Shown: positions 28,283-38,567, counted from the first letter of the stretch. The stretch is DNA of 64,000 nt from Gillisella vitis (GCF_021559775.1 NZ_CP056047.1:3534501-3598500), one strand, 5' to 3'. The notes: generated by a model not told the origin, from the sequence alone. Numbers and translations: made by a program.

Positions 28283-28294
28283 ACCCCTGATTGA
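28283..28294 (-). promoter_or_regulatory. Shared RTX leader element with ribosome-binding site (copy 3)
   Basis: Minus-strand TCAATCAGGGGT, 11 of 12 positions identical to copies 1 and 2 and at the same 7-nt distance from the ATG. Sequence further upstream is unrelated to that of the other two copies. Confidence 0.6.
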
Positions 28295-28358
28295 AACAAG
28301 AATAGTTTGCATGTTTAAATTCGGTTGTGTAGTGTGAAAATTACATACTAAAAATAAT

Positions 28359-29987
28359 TCAATGATGATCGATATGCGGTTTGTGAAATATGTCGTCGGC
28401 AGGCGGAATGGTTTGGCGTTCGATCATCCGGTGGACATGCGGTGGTTTTGAGCCTTTGTGCAGGTCTCCCAGCCGGTCGGTGATTTCGGCGTCGGCCTTG
28501 GTGCGGCGGTGGTTGTGGCGGACGTAATCGACCCAGGTCGGGGTGTGATAGGTTTCCGTCCAGATATCCGGATTTTCCAGGTCGCGCATCAGCGCCCAGT
28601 TCTGGGCGCCATCTCGCAAGCGGATACGCCTGCGCTCAACCATAACCTCCAGGAATTCCGGCACGTCCTTGTCGTCGATCTCGAAATCGATCTGGATAAC
28701 GATCGGGCCGCTGCGCGGGCGGATATCCAGCCGCAGGGGTGGCTCGTTGAAACGGTTCAGCGGGTTGAGATCCAGCGTCGCAAAGGCAGGCATCGGCAAG
28801 GCGAGACCAATGCCGACACCGAGAGCCATCAGCCCGGCCGCCATCACCAGGGCATGGCCTGCGCTGCCGGATTCGGCCAGCAATCCCCAGATCCAGGCGC
28901 CGCCTGCCATGCCGCCGAAGGTGGCGGTCTGGTAGAGCGACAATGCCCTGCCCACGACCCAGCGTGGGGTCGAAAGCTGCACCACCGTGTTGAACAGCGA
29001 CAGCGACAGCACCCAGCAGGCTCCGGCCAGCACCAGGGCAGGGGCCGTCAGCCAGAAATGATGGCTGATACCGGTCAGCACCGAGGCCAGCGCGAAGCCG
29101 GCAAATGAACAGCTGACGATCTGTTCGCTGCTGAGTTTTTCTCGGATACGGGCATTGGAAATCGCGCCTGCAATGGCACCAATCCCGAAAGCGCCCAGCA
29201 ATCCGCCATAGGCCAGTGGACCTCCACCCAGATTATCCTTCACCACCAGCGGCAATAGCGACAGGATCGCGGTTGCACAAAAGCCGAAGAAAAACCCACG
29301 AAACAGCACTTTCATCAGGTTGGGCGACATGGCCATGTAGCGCAGGCCTGCGGCGATGGCGTGGCCGAGATTTTCGCGCGGCAGGGTGTTTTTCGGATAG
29401 ACAGGCTTCCAGCGAAACAAGGCATAGATCATCGCCAGGTAGCTGACAGCGTTGATGGCAAAGGCTGTGGCCGCGCCTGCAACGGCAACGATCAGGCCGC
29501 CAATGGCTGGGCCGACGCTGCGGGTTATGTTGAAGCCCATGCTGTTGAGCGAGACGGCGGATGGTAGGTCTTCGCGCCCGACGATATCGCCGACCGAGGC
29601 TTGCCAGGCCGGGCTGTTCAAGGCCGTTCCGCAGCCGATCAGAAAGGTGAAGGCCAGAAGCGACCATGGGGTCAAGAGGCCAAACCACGTAAAGAGCGAC
29701 AGAAGCGCCGAGACGGTCAACAGAAAGACCTGCGCAAACAGCATGACCCGGCGGCGGTCGAACCCATCGGCCAGCGCCCCGGCCACCAGCGAAAACAGCA
29801 TGATCGGCGCGGTATTGGAGGCCTGAACCAGCGCCACCATGCTTTCCGAGGAGGAGATCGATGTCATCATCCAGGCGGCACCGACATCCTGGATAAGGCC
29901 GCCGAAGTTGGAGGTGATGCTGGCCAGCCAGATCGTCAGGAAGATCTGGTTCTTGAAAGGCGCCAATGATGATTTTCTGTCCGGCAC
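28359..29987 (-). CDS. MFS transporter of the MFS_3/EntS-like family with C-terminal alpha/beta domain
   Basis: A 542-residue inner-membrane transporter. Twelve hydrophobic segments cover about residues 15-400, with the MFS loop signature ADGFDRRRVMLFAQ between TM2 and TM3 and the TALNSPAWQASVGDIVGREDLPSAVSLNSMGFNITRS-type motif of this family given here in part. The C-terminal ~130 residues (IVIQIDFEIDDKDVPEFLEVM onward) look like a dimeric ferredoxin-like domain as in antibiotic-monooxygenase folds, a common fusion in this family. It starts at a GTG with GCGGAAAA upstream. Probable drug or metabolite exporter; there is no sequence reason to link it to RTX export. Confidence 0.85.
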   Translation of the reverse strand: MPDRKSSLAPFKNQIFLTIWLASITSNFGGLIQDVGAAWMMTSISSSESMVALVQASNTAPIMLFSLVAGALADGFDRRRVMLFAQVFLLTVSALLSLFTWFGLLTPWSLLAFTFLIGCGTALNSPAWQASVGDIVGREDLPSAVSLNSMGFNITRSVGPAIGGLIVAVAGAATAFAINAVSYLAMIYALFRWKPVYPKNTLPRENLGHAIAAGLRYMAMSPNLMKVLFRGFFFGFCATAILSLLPLVVKDNLGGGPLAYGGLLGAFGIGAIAGAISNARIREKLSSEQIVSCSFAGFALASVLTGISHHFWLTAPALVLAGACWVLSLSLFNTVVQLSTPRWVVGRALSLYQTATFGGMAGGAWIWGLLAESGSAGHALVMAAGLMALGVGIGLALPMPAFATLDLNPLNRFNEPPLRLDIRPRSGPIVIQIDFEIDDKDVPEFLEVMVERRRIRLRDGAQNWALMRDLENPDIWTETYHTPTWVDYVRHNHRRTKADAEITDRLGDLHKGSKPPHVHRMIERQTIPPADDIFHKPHIDHH

Positions 29988-30160
29988 GGTTTTCCGCTCG
30001 ATCGGTTGCAGGCTGGGATGGGCGATGAAGGGCAGCCGACCGAGAGGCGACTCGCTTGTTGCACAACCTAATCCCTTGAAACCAAGAAAACAGTCCTTAT
30101 TTGGGCAAAATCAGCTCACATCTGCGTTTAAAGGCGATTGGATCGTCTTTTCTGAAATGC
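29988..30160. other. Upstream part of the MFS/rimP divergent intergenic region
   Basis: No gene seen. It must hold the MFS promoter read leftward; I could not define it. The rimP promoter and terminator to the right are listed separately. Confidence 0.4.
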
Positions 30161-30189
30161 TTGCATTGTTAGCGCTAAGGGCGTATACG
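30161..30189 (+). promoter_or_regulatory. Sigma70-type promoter of the rimP-nusA-infB operon
   Basis: TTGCAT at 30161 and TATACG at 30184 are separated by exactly 17 nt, close to consensus for the housekeeping sigma factor. Transcription would start near 30196, only about 20 nt before an intrinsic terminator and about 95 nt before the rimP start. Confidence 0.65.
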
Positions 30190-30215
30190 GCATTCAAATT
30201 CTTGATCGCCAGATG

Positions 30216-30246
30216 AAGAGTGGGCCCGCAAGGACCCGCTCTTTTT
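30216..30246 (+). terminator. Intrinsic terminator in the rimP leader (candidate attenuator)
   Basis: AAGAGTGGG and CCCGCTCTT form a 9-bp stem (one T-G wobble) followed by TTTTTTG. It lies between the promoter and rimP on the same strand, with no gene upstream that it could serve, so it most likely controls read-through into the operon. Confidence 0.75.
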
Positions 30247-30289
30247 TGTTGGCGATGGACCATGAAGCTCCATACCGAGGAGGACAGGT

Positions 30290-30904
30290 TTGTCCGAACA
30301 CGTGCCAGCCGATGAGGCGCCCGAGCCACGTCTGATTACCGAAACCGGCCTCGACCGGCGCATCGCCGATATTATCGAGCCTGTGATTGTCGAACTTGGT
30401 TTCAAGCTCGTTCGCGTGCGGATCCTCAACCAGAACGGCATGACGCTGCAAATCATGGCCGAGCGCAAGGACGGTACGATGACCGTCGAGGATTGCGAAG
30501 AACTGTCCATGGCGATTTCTCCGGTTCTGGATGTGGAAGATCCGGTCGATAAGGAGTATCATCTGGAAGTCTCGTCGCCCGGTATCGACCGTCCGATGGT
30601 GCGCGCATCCGATTTCACGCGCTGGCAGGGCAACCTGCTGAAATGCGAAACGTCCATTCTGATCGATAATCGCAAGCGTTTTCGTGGCAAGATTGCCGAT
30701 GTCACCCCTGACGGTTTCATTCTGGAGCGCGATCAGGTTGCTTACGGGGAAGAGCCACGGCTCACCATCCCGTTTACGGCATTGGCCGAGGCCAAGCTGA
30801 TCCTGACGGATGATCTGGTCCGCGATGCGCTGCGCGCCGACAAGCAGGCAAAGGCAGCGGCTGAAGCTGCAAACCAGAACGACGAAACCGGCGAAGACCA
30901 ATAA
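30290..30904 (+). CDS. rimP: Ribosome maturation factor RimP
   Basis: Assists 30S subunit maturation. The 204-residue protein has the N-terminal alpha/beta domain ([39 protein letters not shown]), [14 protein letters not shown], and the Sm-like C-terminal domain ([28 protein letters not shown]), with a charged Ala-rich tail. It starts at TTG (30290), supported by AGGAGGACAGG just upstream. First gene of the operon with nusA and infB. Confidence 0.95.
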   Translation: MSEHVPADEAPEPRLITETGLDRRIADIIEPVIVELGFKLVRVRILNQNGMTLQIMAERKDGTMTVEDCEELSMAISPVLDVEDPVDKEYHLEVSSPGIDRPMVRASDFTRWQGNLLKCETSILIDNRKRFRGKIADVTPDGFILERDQVAYGEEPRLTIPFTALAEAKLILTDDLVRDALRADKQAKAAAEAANQNDETGEDQ

Positions 30905-30962
30905 CCGATAACGCGCCTGGCAGGCGAGCATGCCCCAGGCAGGAAGACGGAGACTTTAAACA

Positions 30963-32579
30963 ATGGCAGTCAGTGCTAATCGGCTCGAGCTGTTGCAGAT
31001 CGCGGATGCGGTCGCACGCGAAAAAGTCATCGACCGCGAAATCGTGCTTGCTGCGATGGCTGACGCCATCCAGAAGGCCGCGCGTTCGCGTTACGGTTCC
31101 GAGACCAATATTCGCGCCGACATCAACTCCAAGACCGGCGAAATCCGTCTGCAGCGCCTGCTCGAAGTGGTCGAAACCGTCGAGGATTACGGCACCCAGA
31201 TCGCACTCGAACTGGCGCGCGACCGCAATGTCGACGCCAAGCTGGGCGATTACATTGCCGATCCGCTGCCGCCGATGGATTTTGGCCGTATCGCCGCCCA
31301 GTCCGCCAAGCAGGTCATCGTGCAGAAAGTGCGCGAAGCCGAGCGCGACCGGCAGTTCGACGAGTTCAAGGATCGCGTCGGCGAAATCATCAACGGCACG
31401 GTCAAGCGTGTCGAATATGGCAATGTCATTGTCGATCTCGGTCGTGGCGAAGGCATTATCCGCCGCGATGAAATGATCCCGCGCGAAACCATGCGTTACG
31501 GTGACCGCGTTCGCGCCTATGTCTATGACGTGCGCCGCGAACAGCGTGGCCCGCAGATTTTCCTGTCGCGCACCCATCCGCAGTTCATGGTGAAACTGTT
31601 CACCATGGAAGTGCCGGAAATTTACGACGGCGTCATCCAGATCAAGTCGGTGGCCCGTGATCCGGGTTCGCGCGCCAAGATCGCGGTGATTTCCAACGAC
31701 AGCTCGATCGATCCGGTCGGTGCTTGCGTCGGTATGCGCGGTTCGCGTGTTCAGGCCGTGGTTGGTGAATTGCAGGGCGAAAAGATCGATATCATTCCGT
31801 GGTCGGCAGACCCGGCATCCTTCATCGTCAACGCGCTTCAACCGGCAGAAGTTGCCAAGGTGGTGCTGGACGAGGATGCCGAGCGCATCGAAGTGGTTGT
31901 TCCCGATGAGCAGCTGTCGCTGGCCATCGGCCGTCGCGGCCAGAATGTCCGCCTGGCGTCGCAGCTGACCGGCTGGGATATCGACATCATGACGGAAGCG
32001 GAGGAATCCGAGCGCCGCCAGAAGGAATTCAACGAGCGCACCAATCTGTTCATGGACGCGCTCGATGTGGACGAAATGGTCGGCCAGGTTCTGGCATCGG
32101 AAGGCTTTGCCCAGGTTGAAGAGCTTGCCTATGTCGATCTGGAGGAAATCGCTTCCATCGATGGTTTTGACGGCGATACCGCAGAAGAAATCCAGACCCG
32201 CGCCCGCGAATATCTCGAAAAGCTGGAAGCCGAACTGGATGCCAAGCGCAAGGCGCTCGGCGTGTCCGACGAGCTGCGCAGCATTGATGGCATGACAACG
32301 CAAATGTTGGTTGCGCTCGGGGGAGACGGCATCAAGACGGTCGAGGATTTCGCCGGCTGCGCTGCTGACGACCTGATCGGCTGGAGTGAGCGTAAGGATG
32401 GCGAGACCAAGAAATTCGAGGGCCTGTTCTCGAAAATCGACATTTCTCGCACCGAAGCGGAACAGATGATCGTTCAGGCTCGCCTGGCGGCTGGCTGGAT
32501 CACCGAAGCGGATATTGCCGCCGAGGCTGAGGCAGAAGTCGTCGAGGATGAGGCGCAAGAGGCTGAGCAGGGCTCGTGA
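30963..32579 (+). CDS. nusA: Transcription termination/antitermination protein NusA
   Basis: RNA-polymerase-binding factor that controls pausing, termination and antitermination. The 538 residues contain the N-terminal polymerase-binding domain, the S1 domain (about 135-200, [21 protein letters not shown]), KH1 and KH2 ([41 protein letters not shown]), and helix-hairpin-helix acidic repeats at the C-terminus. The stop codon shares one base with the next start (TGATG), so the next gene is coupled. Confidence 0.97.
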   Translation: MAVSANRLELLQIADAVAREKVIDREIVLAAMADAIQKAARSRYGSETNIRADINSKTGEIRLQRLLEVVETVEDYGTQIALELARDRNVDAKLGDYIADPLPPMDFGRIAAQSAKQVIVQKVREAERDRQFDEFKDRVGEIINGTVKRVEYGNVIVDLGRGEGIIRRDEMIPRETMRYGDRVRAYVYDVRREQRGPQIFLSRTHPQFMVKLFTMEVPEIYDGVIQIKSVARDPGSRAKIAVISNDSSIDPVGACVGMRGSRVQAVVGELQGEKIDIIPWSADPASFIVNALQPAEVAKVVLDEDAERIEVVVPDEQLSLAIGRRGQNVRLASQLTGWDIDIMTEAEESERRQKEFNERTNLFMDALDVDEMVGQVLASEGFAQVEELAYVDLEEIASIDGFDGDTAEEIQTRAREYLEKLEAELDAKRKALGVSDELRSIDGMTTQMLVALGGDGIKTVEDFAGCAADDLIGWSERKDGETKKFEGLFSKIDISRTEAEQMIVQARLAAGWITEADIAAEAEAEVVEDEAQEAEQGS

Positions 32580-33274
32580 TGGCCTCCGATCCATCTTTGG
32601 AGGACGGGCGTCCGGCAAAGCCGGTGAAGGCGGTAAAGGACGGTCAGAACGACCGGACGTGCATCGTCACCCGCCAGCCGGGAACGCCAGATACACTGAT
32701 CCGGTTCGTGGCAAGCCCTGATGGGACGCTCGTGCCGGATCTGAAACGGGAATTGCCCGGCCGTGGCTGCTGGGTGTCTGTTTCCCGCGAGGCCGTGGAC
32801 AAGGCTGTGGCGAAAAAGCTTTTCGCCCGTGCCTTGAAGACGGATGTCACCGTCGATCCCGAAATGGGAGCGCGTGTGGACAGGCTGCTTGTCCAGCAGC
32901 TGGCGGGAATGATGAACCTGGCGCGCAAGGCGGGCCAGTTTGTAACTGGGTCGGCCAAGGTCGATCTCGCGATCCGCAGCGGTGCCGCGCTTGGCGTGTT
33001 TCACGCCACCGATGCCGCCGCAGATGGCGTTCGAAAACTGGACCAGGCCCGCAAGGCCTGGCATCTCGGAATGGAAACGGACGAGGAAATTCCCTCTTAT
33101 CGGCTCTTTTCCGAGGCGGAAATGCAAGAACTGATGGGCCAGAACGCTTTTATCCATGCCTGCGCGCTTGCAGGACAGGCGGGTGAAGGTGTAGTGAAGC
33201 GCGCAACTCTGCTTGAAACCTATCGTGGCCTTTCGCCGCGGATGGCGAGTAGCGCTGGCCGTAAACCACAATGA
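32579..33274 (+). CDS. YlxR (DUF448) domain fused to an L7Ae-like RNA-binding domain
   Basis: A 231-residue protein. The N-terminal YlxR domain covers about residues 18-90 (NDRTCIVTRQPG, LIRFVASPDGTLVPDLKRELPGRGCWV), and an L7Ae/L30e-like domain follows (about 100-190, LAGMMNLARKAGQFVTGSAKVDLAI). The fusion is normal for Rhizobiales, where these are separate genes in Bacillus. The ATG at 32579 overlaps the nusA stop (TGATG); a GTG one codon earlier is also possible. YlxR has been tied to RNase P and rRNA handling elsewhere; here its role is inferred from the operon. Confidence 0.92.
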   Translation: MASDPSLEDGRPAKPVKAVKDGQNDRTCIVTRQPGTPDTLIRFVASPDGTLVPDLKRELPGRGCWVSVSREAVDKAVAKKLFARALKTDVTVDPEMGARVDRLLVQQLAGMMNLARKAGQFVTGSAKVDLAIRSGAALGVFHATDAAADGVRKLDQARKAWHLGMETDEEIPSYRLFSEAEMQELMGQNAFIHACALAGQAGEGVVKRATLLETYRGLSPRMASSAGRKPQ

Positions 33275-33377
33275 CGCGGTCACCGGTGAAAACCGGCCTC
33301 CGTGGTGTAGGACAGTATGTGAACGGCGTGGTCTGATGCGGTAGTCATCCGGCCTCGCTCGAAGGAACGGGAACGGA

Positions 33378-36158
33378 ATGACCGACAGCAAAGACGACAA
33401 GACACTCAGCGTTACGGGTAAGAAGACACTCACGCTCAAGCCGACGGGAGTGAACCAGGGTACCGTGCGCCAAGATATGGGTCGCGGTCGCACGAAGGCC
33501 GTTGTGGTCGAGACGCGCAAGCGCCGCCCGACCCGTCCTGAAGACGAACGTGCAGGCCAGCCCCAGGGCCGCGTTGGCGATGATGCACCGGCAACGGCAG
33601 CTGCTGCCCCCGTGCAGACGCCAGCCCCAGTGCAGGCTCCGGCGCCAGTCGCCGCCGCACCGCAGGCACCGCGCCCAGTGGCTCCTGCGCAGCGCGTTCA
33701 ACAGACAAATCAATACTCGCAGCAGCGCCATCCAGGCCAGCAGAACCGTCCGCAGGCGTCGAGCCAGCCGAGCCGCCAGCCTGACCGGCCGCGCGGAGCC
33801 GTGCTGCACGATCTGTCAGCCAGCGAAATGGATGCTCGCCGCCGCGCTCTGGCCGAAGCTCAGGTCCGCGAAGTCGAGGACGCCAAGCGTCGCGCCGAGG
33901 AAGAGGTTCGCCGTCAGGCTGAAGAGGTGGAGCGTCAGCGGCTGGCCGCTTTGGAAGCCATTCGCCAGGCCGAAGAGGACAAGGCCCGCGCGCTTGAAGC
34001 CAAAAATGCCCCTGAGCCTGTTGCAGAGCCAGTCGCTCCGGTGGCAGAAACGCCACGCGCCGCCGATCCAGCGCCCCGTGCGCCATCGCCTGCTGGTGCA
34101 AAGCCGGCTGCCGGTGCACCCGCTCCGAGCTTCGTGCGCGGTCGCAAGCCTGAAGGTGAAGACGATGAAAATCGCGGCCCCGCCCGTGGTGGTCCGGTGC
34201 GCGGCAAGGTCGTGCGTCCTGAGCCCGCCAAGGTTCCGGCGCGCCCCAAAACCGAGGATGAGCGCCGCCGTGGCAAGCTGACCGTCACCACCGCCGCTGT
34301 CGATGAAGACGGCAATGCGCGTGGCCGTTCGCTTTCGGCCATGCGCCGTCGCCAGGAGAAATTCCGCCGCAGCCAGATGCAGGAACCGCGCGAAAAGGTC
34401 ATGCGCGAAGTGGTCCTGCCGGAAACCATCACCATTCAGGAATTGTCGCAGCGCATGTCCGAACGGGCCGTCGATGTGATCAAGTACCTGATGAAGGAAG
34501 GTCAGATGATGAAGCCGGGCGACGTCATCGACGCCGATCTGGCCGAGTTGATCGCCACCGAGTTCGGTCATACCGTCAAGCGCGTTTCCGAATCCGACGT
34601 TGAAGAAGGCATTTTCGACGTCAAGGACGACGCAGGCGAAATGGTGTCGCGTCCGCCGGTCGTGACCATCATGGGTCACGTCGACCACGGCAAGACCTCG
34701 TTGCTCGACGCCATCCGCCAGACCAGCGTTGTTTCGGGTGAAGCCGGTGGCATTACCCAGCATATCGGCGCCTATCAGGTGGAGCAGAACGGCCACAAGA
34801 TCACCTTCATCGACACCCCCGGCCACGCCGCCTTCACGGCCATGCGTGCTCGTGGCGCTCAGGCGACTGACATTGCCATTCTGGTGGTTGCCGCCGATGA
34901 TAGCGTCATGCCGCAGACGATCGAGTCGATCCACCACGCCAAAGCGGCCAATGTGCCGATCATCGTGGCGATCAACAAGATCGACAAGCATGAGGCCAAC
35001 CCGGAAAAAGTGCGCCAGCAATTGCTCCAGCACGAGGTGTTCGTCGAATCCATGGGCGGTGAAGTGCTCGACGTCGAAGTGTCGGCGAAGAACAAGCTCA
35101 ATCTCGACAAGCTGCTGGAGGCTGTGCTTCTTCAGGCCGAAATTCTCGACCTGAAGGCCGATCCAAGCCGGACTGCCGAAGGTCTGGTTATCGAAGCCCA
35201 GCTCGACCGCGGTCGTGGCTCCGTTGCCACTGTTCTGGTGCAGAAGGGTACGCTGCGTCCGGGGCAAATCATTGTGGCTGGCGATCAGTGGGGCCGCGTG
35301 CGCGCCCTCGTTAACGACAAGGGCGGTCACGTCAAGGAAGCAGGACCTGCCATGCCGGTCGAGGTTCTCGGCCTGTCGGGTACGCCTGCCGCCGGTGACA
35401 AGTTCGCCGTGGTTGAAAGCGAAGCCCGCGCCCGTGAAATCTCGGAATACCGTCAGCGTCTGGCCCGCGACAAGGCCGCTGCCCGCCAGTCCGGTCAGCG
35501 CGGTTCGCTCGAGCAGATGATGAGCAAGCTGCAGGATACCGGCTTCAAGGAATTCCCGCTGGTCATCAAGGCCGACGTTCAGGGTTCTGTCGAAGCGATC
35601 GTCGCAGCGCTCGACAAGCTGGGAACCGACGAAGTGCGGGCCAGGATCGTCCATTCGGGCGCCGGTGCCATCACGGAATCGGATATTTCGCTTGCCGAGG
35701 CATCCAACGCCGCGATCATCGGCTTCAACGTTCGTGCCAATGTTCAGGCGCGGGCCGCGTCTGAGCGTACCGGCACCGAAATCCGCTACTACAACATCAT
35801 CTACGATCTGGTGGATGACGTGAAGGCAGCGATGTCGGGTCTGCTGTCGCCGGAACGCCGCGAAACCTTCCTCGGAAATGCTGAGATCCTCGAAGTGTTC
35901 AACATCACGAAAACGGGCAAGGTTGCCGGTTGCCGTGTTGTCGAGGGCAAGGTCGAGCGTGGCGCAGGTGTGCGTCTGGTGCGCGACAACGTCGTCATTC
36001 ACGAAGGCAAGCTCAAGACGCTCAAGCGCTTCAAGGACGAAGTGGCAGATGTGCCGATGGGCCAGGAATGTGGCATGGCCTTCGAAAACTACGAAGACAT
36101 CCGCGCTGGCGACACCATCGAGTGCTTCCGCGTCGAGCATATCACCCGTACGCTGTAA
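33378..36158 (+). CDS. infB: Translation initiation factor IF-2
   Basis: GTPase that delivers initiator tRNA to the 30S subunit. The 926-residue protein starts with the bacterial IF2 N-terminal helical motif ([20 protein letters not shown]), then a ~250-residue Ala/Pro/Gln/Arg-rich disordered region and a coiled coil, then the IF2_N domain ([21 protein letters not shown]). G-domain motifs are GHVDHGKTS (G1), DTPGH (G3), NKID (G4) and SAK (G5), followed by domains II-IV. AAGGAACGGG precedes the ATG. E. coli-style internal starts could give shorter isoforms but none is certain. Confidence 0.97.
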   Translation: MTDSKDDKTLSVTGKKTLTLKPTGVNQGTVRQDMGRGRTKAVVVETRKRRPTRPEDERAGQPQGRVGDDAPATAAAAPVQTPAPVQAPAPVAAAPQAPRPVAPAQRVQQTNQYSQQRHPGQQNRPQASSQPSRQPDRPRGAVLHDLSASEMDARRRALAEAQVREVEDAKRRAEEEVRRQAEEVERQRLAALEAIRQAEEDKARALEAKNAPEPVAEPVAPVAETPRAADPAPRAPSPAGAKPAAGAPAPSFVRGRKPEGEDDENRGPARGGPVRGKVVRPEPAKVPARPKTEDERRRGKLTVTTAAVDEDGNARGRSLSAMRRRQEKFRRSQMQEPREKVMREVVLPETITIQELSQRMSERAVDVIKYLMKEGQMMKPGDVIDADLAELIATEFGHTVKRVSESDVEEGIFDVKDDAGEMVSRPPVVTIMGHVDHGKTSLLDAIRQTSVVSGEAGGITQHIGAYQVEQNGHKITFIDTPGHAAFTAMRARGAQATDIAILVVAADDSVMPQTIESIHHAKAANVPIIVAINKIDKHEANPEKVRQQLLQHEVFVESMGGEVLDVEVSAKNKLNLDKLLEAVLLQAEILDLKADPSRTAEGLVIEAQLDRGRGSVATVLVQKGTLRPGQIIVAGDQWGRVRALVNDKGGHVKEAGPAMPVEVLGLSGTPAAGDKFAVVESEARAREISEYRQRLARDKAAARQSGQRGSLEQMMSKLQDTGFKEFPLVIKADVQGSVEAIVAALDKLGTDEVRARIVHSGAGAITESDISLAEASNAAIIGFNVRANVQARAASERTGTEIRYYNIIYDLVDDVKAAMSGLLSPERRETFLGNAEILEVFNITKTGKVAGCRVVEGKVERGAGVRLVRDNVVIHEGKLKTLKRFKDEVADVPMGQECGMAFENYEDIRAGDTIECFRVEHITRTL

Positions 36159-36174
36159 TCAGCGGTTACCATCC

Positions 36175-36204
36175 AGAAAGGCCGCTTTTCGGAGCGGCCT
36201 TTCT
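36175..36204 (+). terminator. Stem-loop after infB
   Basis: AGAAAGGCCGC and GCGGCCTTTCT form an 11-bp stem around TTTTCGGA, followed by GTTCCC rather than a T-run. It may be a partial terminator or processing site separating infB from rbfA. Confidence 0.6.
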
Positions 36205-36322
36205 GTTCCCATGCGTGAAAACGACAGCTGTTTGAGGCCCCTATCTTCTTGAGGAAGATGAGGTTCATCAGTCCCAGGGTTCGATCCCCACCCGCCTGTT
36301 TGAAGGCAAATGAGAAACGATA

Positions 36323-36736
36323 ATGAGCAAACCAACAAATTCCGCGCCATCGCAGCGCATGCTGCGCGTTGGCGAACAGGTCCGCGCCGCCATTACCCAG
36401 GTTCTGCAACGCGGCGAAGTGCGTGATGACCTGATCGAGAAGACCGTCATTTCGATTTCCGAAGTGCGGATGTCGACCGATTTGAAGGTCGCTACCGCCT
36501 ATGTCTCGCCGCTCGGTGTCAGCGACCATGACACGGTGATCGCGGCCTTGAACCGCCACGCGAAGTATATTCGCGGCCGGATCGGCGGCCAGCTACGGCA
36601 GATGAAATATATGCCGGAAGTGCGGTTCCGCGACGATACCAGCTTCGAAAATTATCAGAAGATCGATGCGCTGCTGCGCTCGCCGGAAGTGGCGCGCGAT
36701 CTGGGGCCAGACGAAGACAAGCAAGAAGACGAATAA
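36323..36736 (+). CDS. rbfA: Ribosome-binding factor A
   Basis: Binds the 30S subunit for 16S rRNA 5'-end maturation and cold adaptation. The 137-residue protein has the KH-like RbfA fold: [48 protein letters not shown], and [28 protein letters not shown]. An acidic tail (EDKQEDE) ends the protein. It is followed 4 nt later by truB. Confidence 0.96.
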   Translation: MSKPTNSAPSQRMLRVGEQVRAAITQVLQRGEVRDDLIEKTVISISEVRMSTDLKVATAYVSPLGVSDHDTVIAALNRHAKYIRGRIGGQLRQMKYMPEVRFRDDTSFENYQKIDALLRSPEVARDLGPDEDKQEDE

Positions 36737-36740
36737 GACG

Positions 36741-37670
36741 ATGTCCAAACCCAGAAAACCCAAGGGCCGTCCGGTTTCCGGCTGGCTGATCCTCGACAAG
36801 CCGGTGGATTACGGCTCGACCGAGGCCGTCGGCAAGATCAAGTGGCTGTTCAATGCCCAGAAAGCTGGTCACGCCGGAACGCTTGATCCGTTGGCCTCCG
36901 GCATGTTGCCGATTGCGCTGGGCGATGCCACCAAGACGGTTCCCTACGTCATGGATGGCCGCAAGATCTACGAATTTACCGTCACCTGGGGTGAAGAACG
37001 CTCCACCGACGATCTGGAAGGTGAGGCAACCCAAACCTCCGACCAGCGCCCGACCGAAGAACAGATCCGCGCTTTGCTGCCGGATTATACCGGTGTGATC
37101 AACCAGATCCCCCCGCAGTTTTCGGCCATCAAGATTGCCGGGGAGCGCGCTTATGATCTGGCCCGTGAAGGCGAGGTGGTCGATATTCCCTCCCGCGAGG
37201 TGGAAATCCATCGTCTGACCCTGCTGAAGGCTGACCTCGACTGCGCTTATTTCGAGGTAGAATGCGGCAAGGGCACCTATGTGCGTTCGCTGGCGCGCGA
37301 CATGGGCCGGGATCTTGGCTGCTACGGCCATATTTCGGAGCTGCGACGCTCTTTCGTCGCGCCGTTTGCCGAAGACATGATGGTGCCGCTCGAAGATCTC
37401 GTAGAACTGGAAAAGATCGAGGATCGTGACGAGCGGCTTGCAGCCCTGGATGCTTTCCTGTTCGATACCGGCGAGGCGCTGATGGCCCTGCCGCAGATCC
37501 GGATCAGCGACGATCAGGCCCATCGGTTGCGGATGGGCAATCCGATTATCCTGCGGGGCCGGGATGCGCCGGTAGCCGAACCGGAAGCAGTGGCACTGGC
37601 CGGTGGCAAGCTGGTGGCAATCGGCGAGATCGGCGAGGGCGAGTTTCGCCCGAAGCGGGTTTTCGCCTGA
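36741..37670 (+). CDS. truB: tRNA pseudouridine(55) synthase
   Basis: Makes pseudouridine 55 in the tRNA T-loop. The catalytic Asp is in [21 protein letters not shown]; other family motifs are [43 protein letters not shown] and [19 protein letters not shown]. It has 309 residues, a normal length. I chose the ATG at 36741 (MSKPRKPKG), 4 nt after the rbfA stop, which indicates coupling. Confidence 0.97.
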   Translation: MSKPRKPKGRPVSGWLILDKPVDYGSTEAVGKIKWLFNAQKAGHAGTLDPLASGMLPIALGDATKTVPYVMDGRKIYEFTVTWGEERSTDDLEGEATQTSDQRPTEEQIRALLPDYTGVINQIPPQFSAIKIAGERAYDLAREGEVVDIPSREVEIHRLTLLKADLDCAYFEVECGKGTYVRSLARDMGRDLGCYGHISELRRSFVAPFAEDMMVPLEDLVELEKIEDRDERLAALDAFLFDTGEALMALPQIRISDDQAHRLRMGNPIILRGRDAPVAEPEAVALAGGKLVAIGEIGEGEFRPKRVFA

Positions 37671-37874
37671 AATTCAGCTTTTCCGTTCGTCGTTGGACGG
37701 GAAAGCCCCTTGCTTGCGGCGCGGTCAGGTGGCTGAGCGCGCCTCTTCCCTTGGCTGCGGGAATAGTATATAGGCGGCCCCAGCATTGCAGAACTATGCG
37801 TGCATTCATGGCCTCCGCTGGACGACATCCCGGCCGCAGGCGACCTAATCCTCCCTTTTAAGAAAGGACATACG

Positions 37875-38144
37875 ATGTCGATTACCGCAGAGCGCAAGTC
37901 AGCACTCATCAAGGAATACGCAACCAACGAAGGTGACACTGGTTCGCCGGAAGTCCAGGTTGCTATCCTGACCGAGCGGATCACCAACCTGACCGAGCAC
38001 TTCAAGGGCCACAAGAAGGACAACCACTCCCGTCGTGGCCTTCTGACGCTGGTATCCACCCGCCGTTCGCTTCTTGATTATCTGAAGAAGAAGGACGAAG
38101 GCCGTTACAGCAAGCTGATTGCGAGCCTCGGCATTCGCCGCTAA
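37875..38144 (+). CDS. rpsO: 30S ribosomal protein S15
   Basis: Primary 16S rRNA-binding protein of the central domain. 89 residues, exactly the usual length, with [28 protein letters not shown] (given in part), [19 protein letters not shown] and the KKKDEGRY end. AAGAAAGGACAT precedes the ATG. The order rpsO-pnp is widely conserved, and S15 may repress its own message through the leader in 37671-37874, though no structure was worked out here. Confidence 0.97.
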   Translation: MSITAERKSALIKEYATNEGDTGSPEVQVAILTERITNLTEHFKGHKKDNHSRRGLLTLVSTRRSLLDYLKKKDEGRYSKLIASLGIRR

Positions 38145-38151
38145 AGACTGG

Positions 38152-38193
38152 ACCGGCGGGCTTCCGATAAGGAAGGACCCGCCGGTACTTTTT
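38152..38193 (+). terminator. Intrinsic terminator after rpsO
   Basis: ACCGGCGGG-CTTCC and GGAAG-CCCGCCGGT form a long stem (one bulge) followed by ACTTTTTCC, immediately after the rpsO stop. Some pnp transcripts probably read through, as in other bacteria. Confidence 0.85.
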
Positions 38194-38567
38194 CCGGGGC
38201 GCTGAAAAGGCTCCGGCTTGAAAGGTTTGCGCGGCAATTTTGCCCGCTGACAGACTGAATGAAACCTGGGTTATATGGATCCGGGACAAGCCATGCGATG
38301 CATGGAGATGTTGCAACTTGCCATGGGCTTTGAAAAGCGCAAGGCGTTGCAAACCAGGCAGTCCGGATGGGCCGGTACTGCCGACGACAACCGATGGCCT
38401 GTCATGGGGCAGGATTGTTGGATGCTTCAGCCGAAAGGCGCCGGATGGTCCGCATGGATCGATAGAAGCCTCCCGCTGTCTTGCCCGTGATGGTTCAGCA
38501 CGATGCGTCTGACTGCGGCTTTGATGTCTTTGGCAGAAAAGCCGCCAGCGCATATGAAGGACAAGAT
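38194..38567. other. Gene-free leader between rpsO and pnp
   Basis: About 370 nt. Several short open frames on both strands overlap each other and show no family similarity or ribosome-binding site. The region should hold the pnp promoter and its 5' leader, the usual target of RNase III autoregulation, but I did not resolve a specific hairpin. Confidence 0.45.

Noticed and set aside
30774..32618. 614-codon open frame on the minus strand opposite nusA
   Set aside because: It is antisense to a clearly recognised gene, follows its codon periodicity, and shows no domain. Long antisense frames are normal in high-GC coding DNA.
33816..36140. 774-codon open frame on the minus strand opposite infB
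   Set aside because: Mirror of a recognised gene with no family signature; His/Asp/Leu-rich composition typical of antisense translation.
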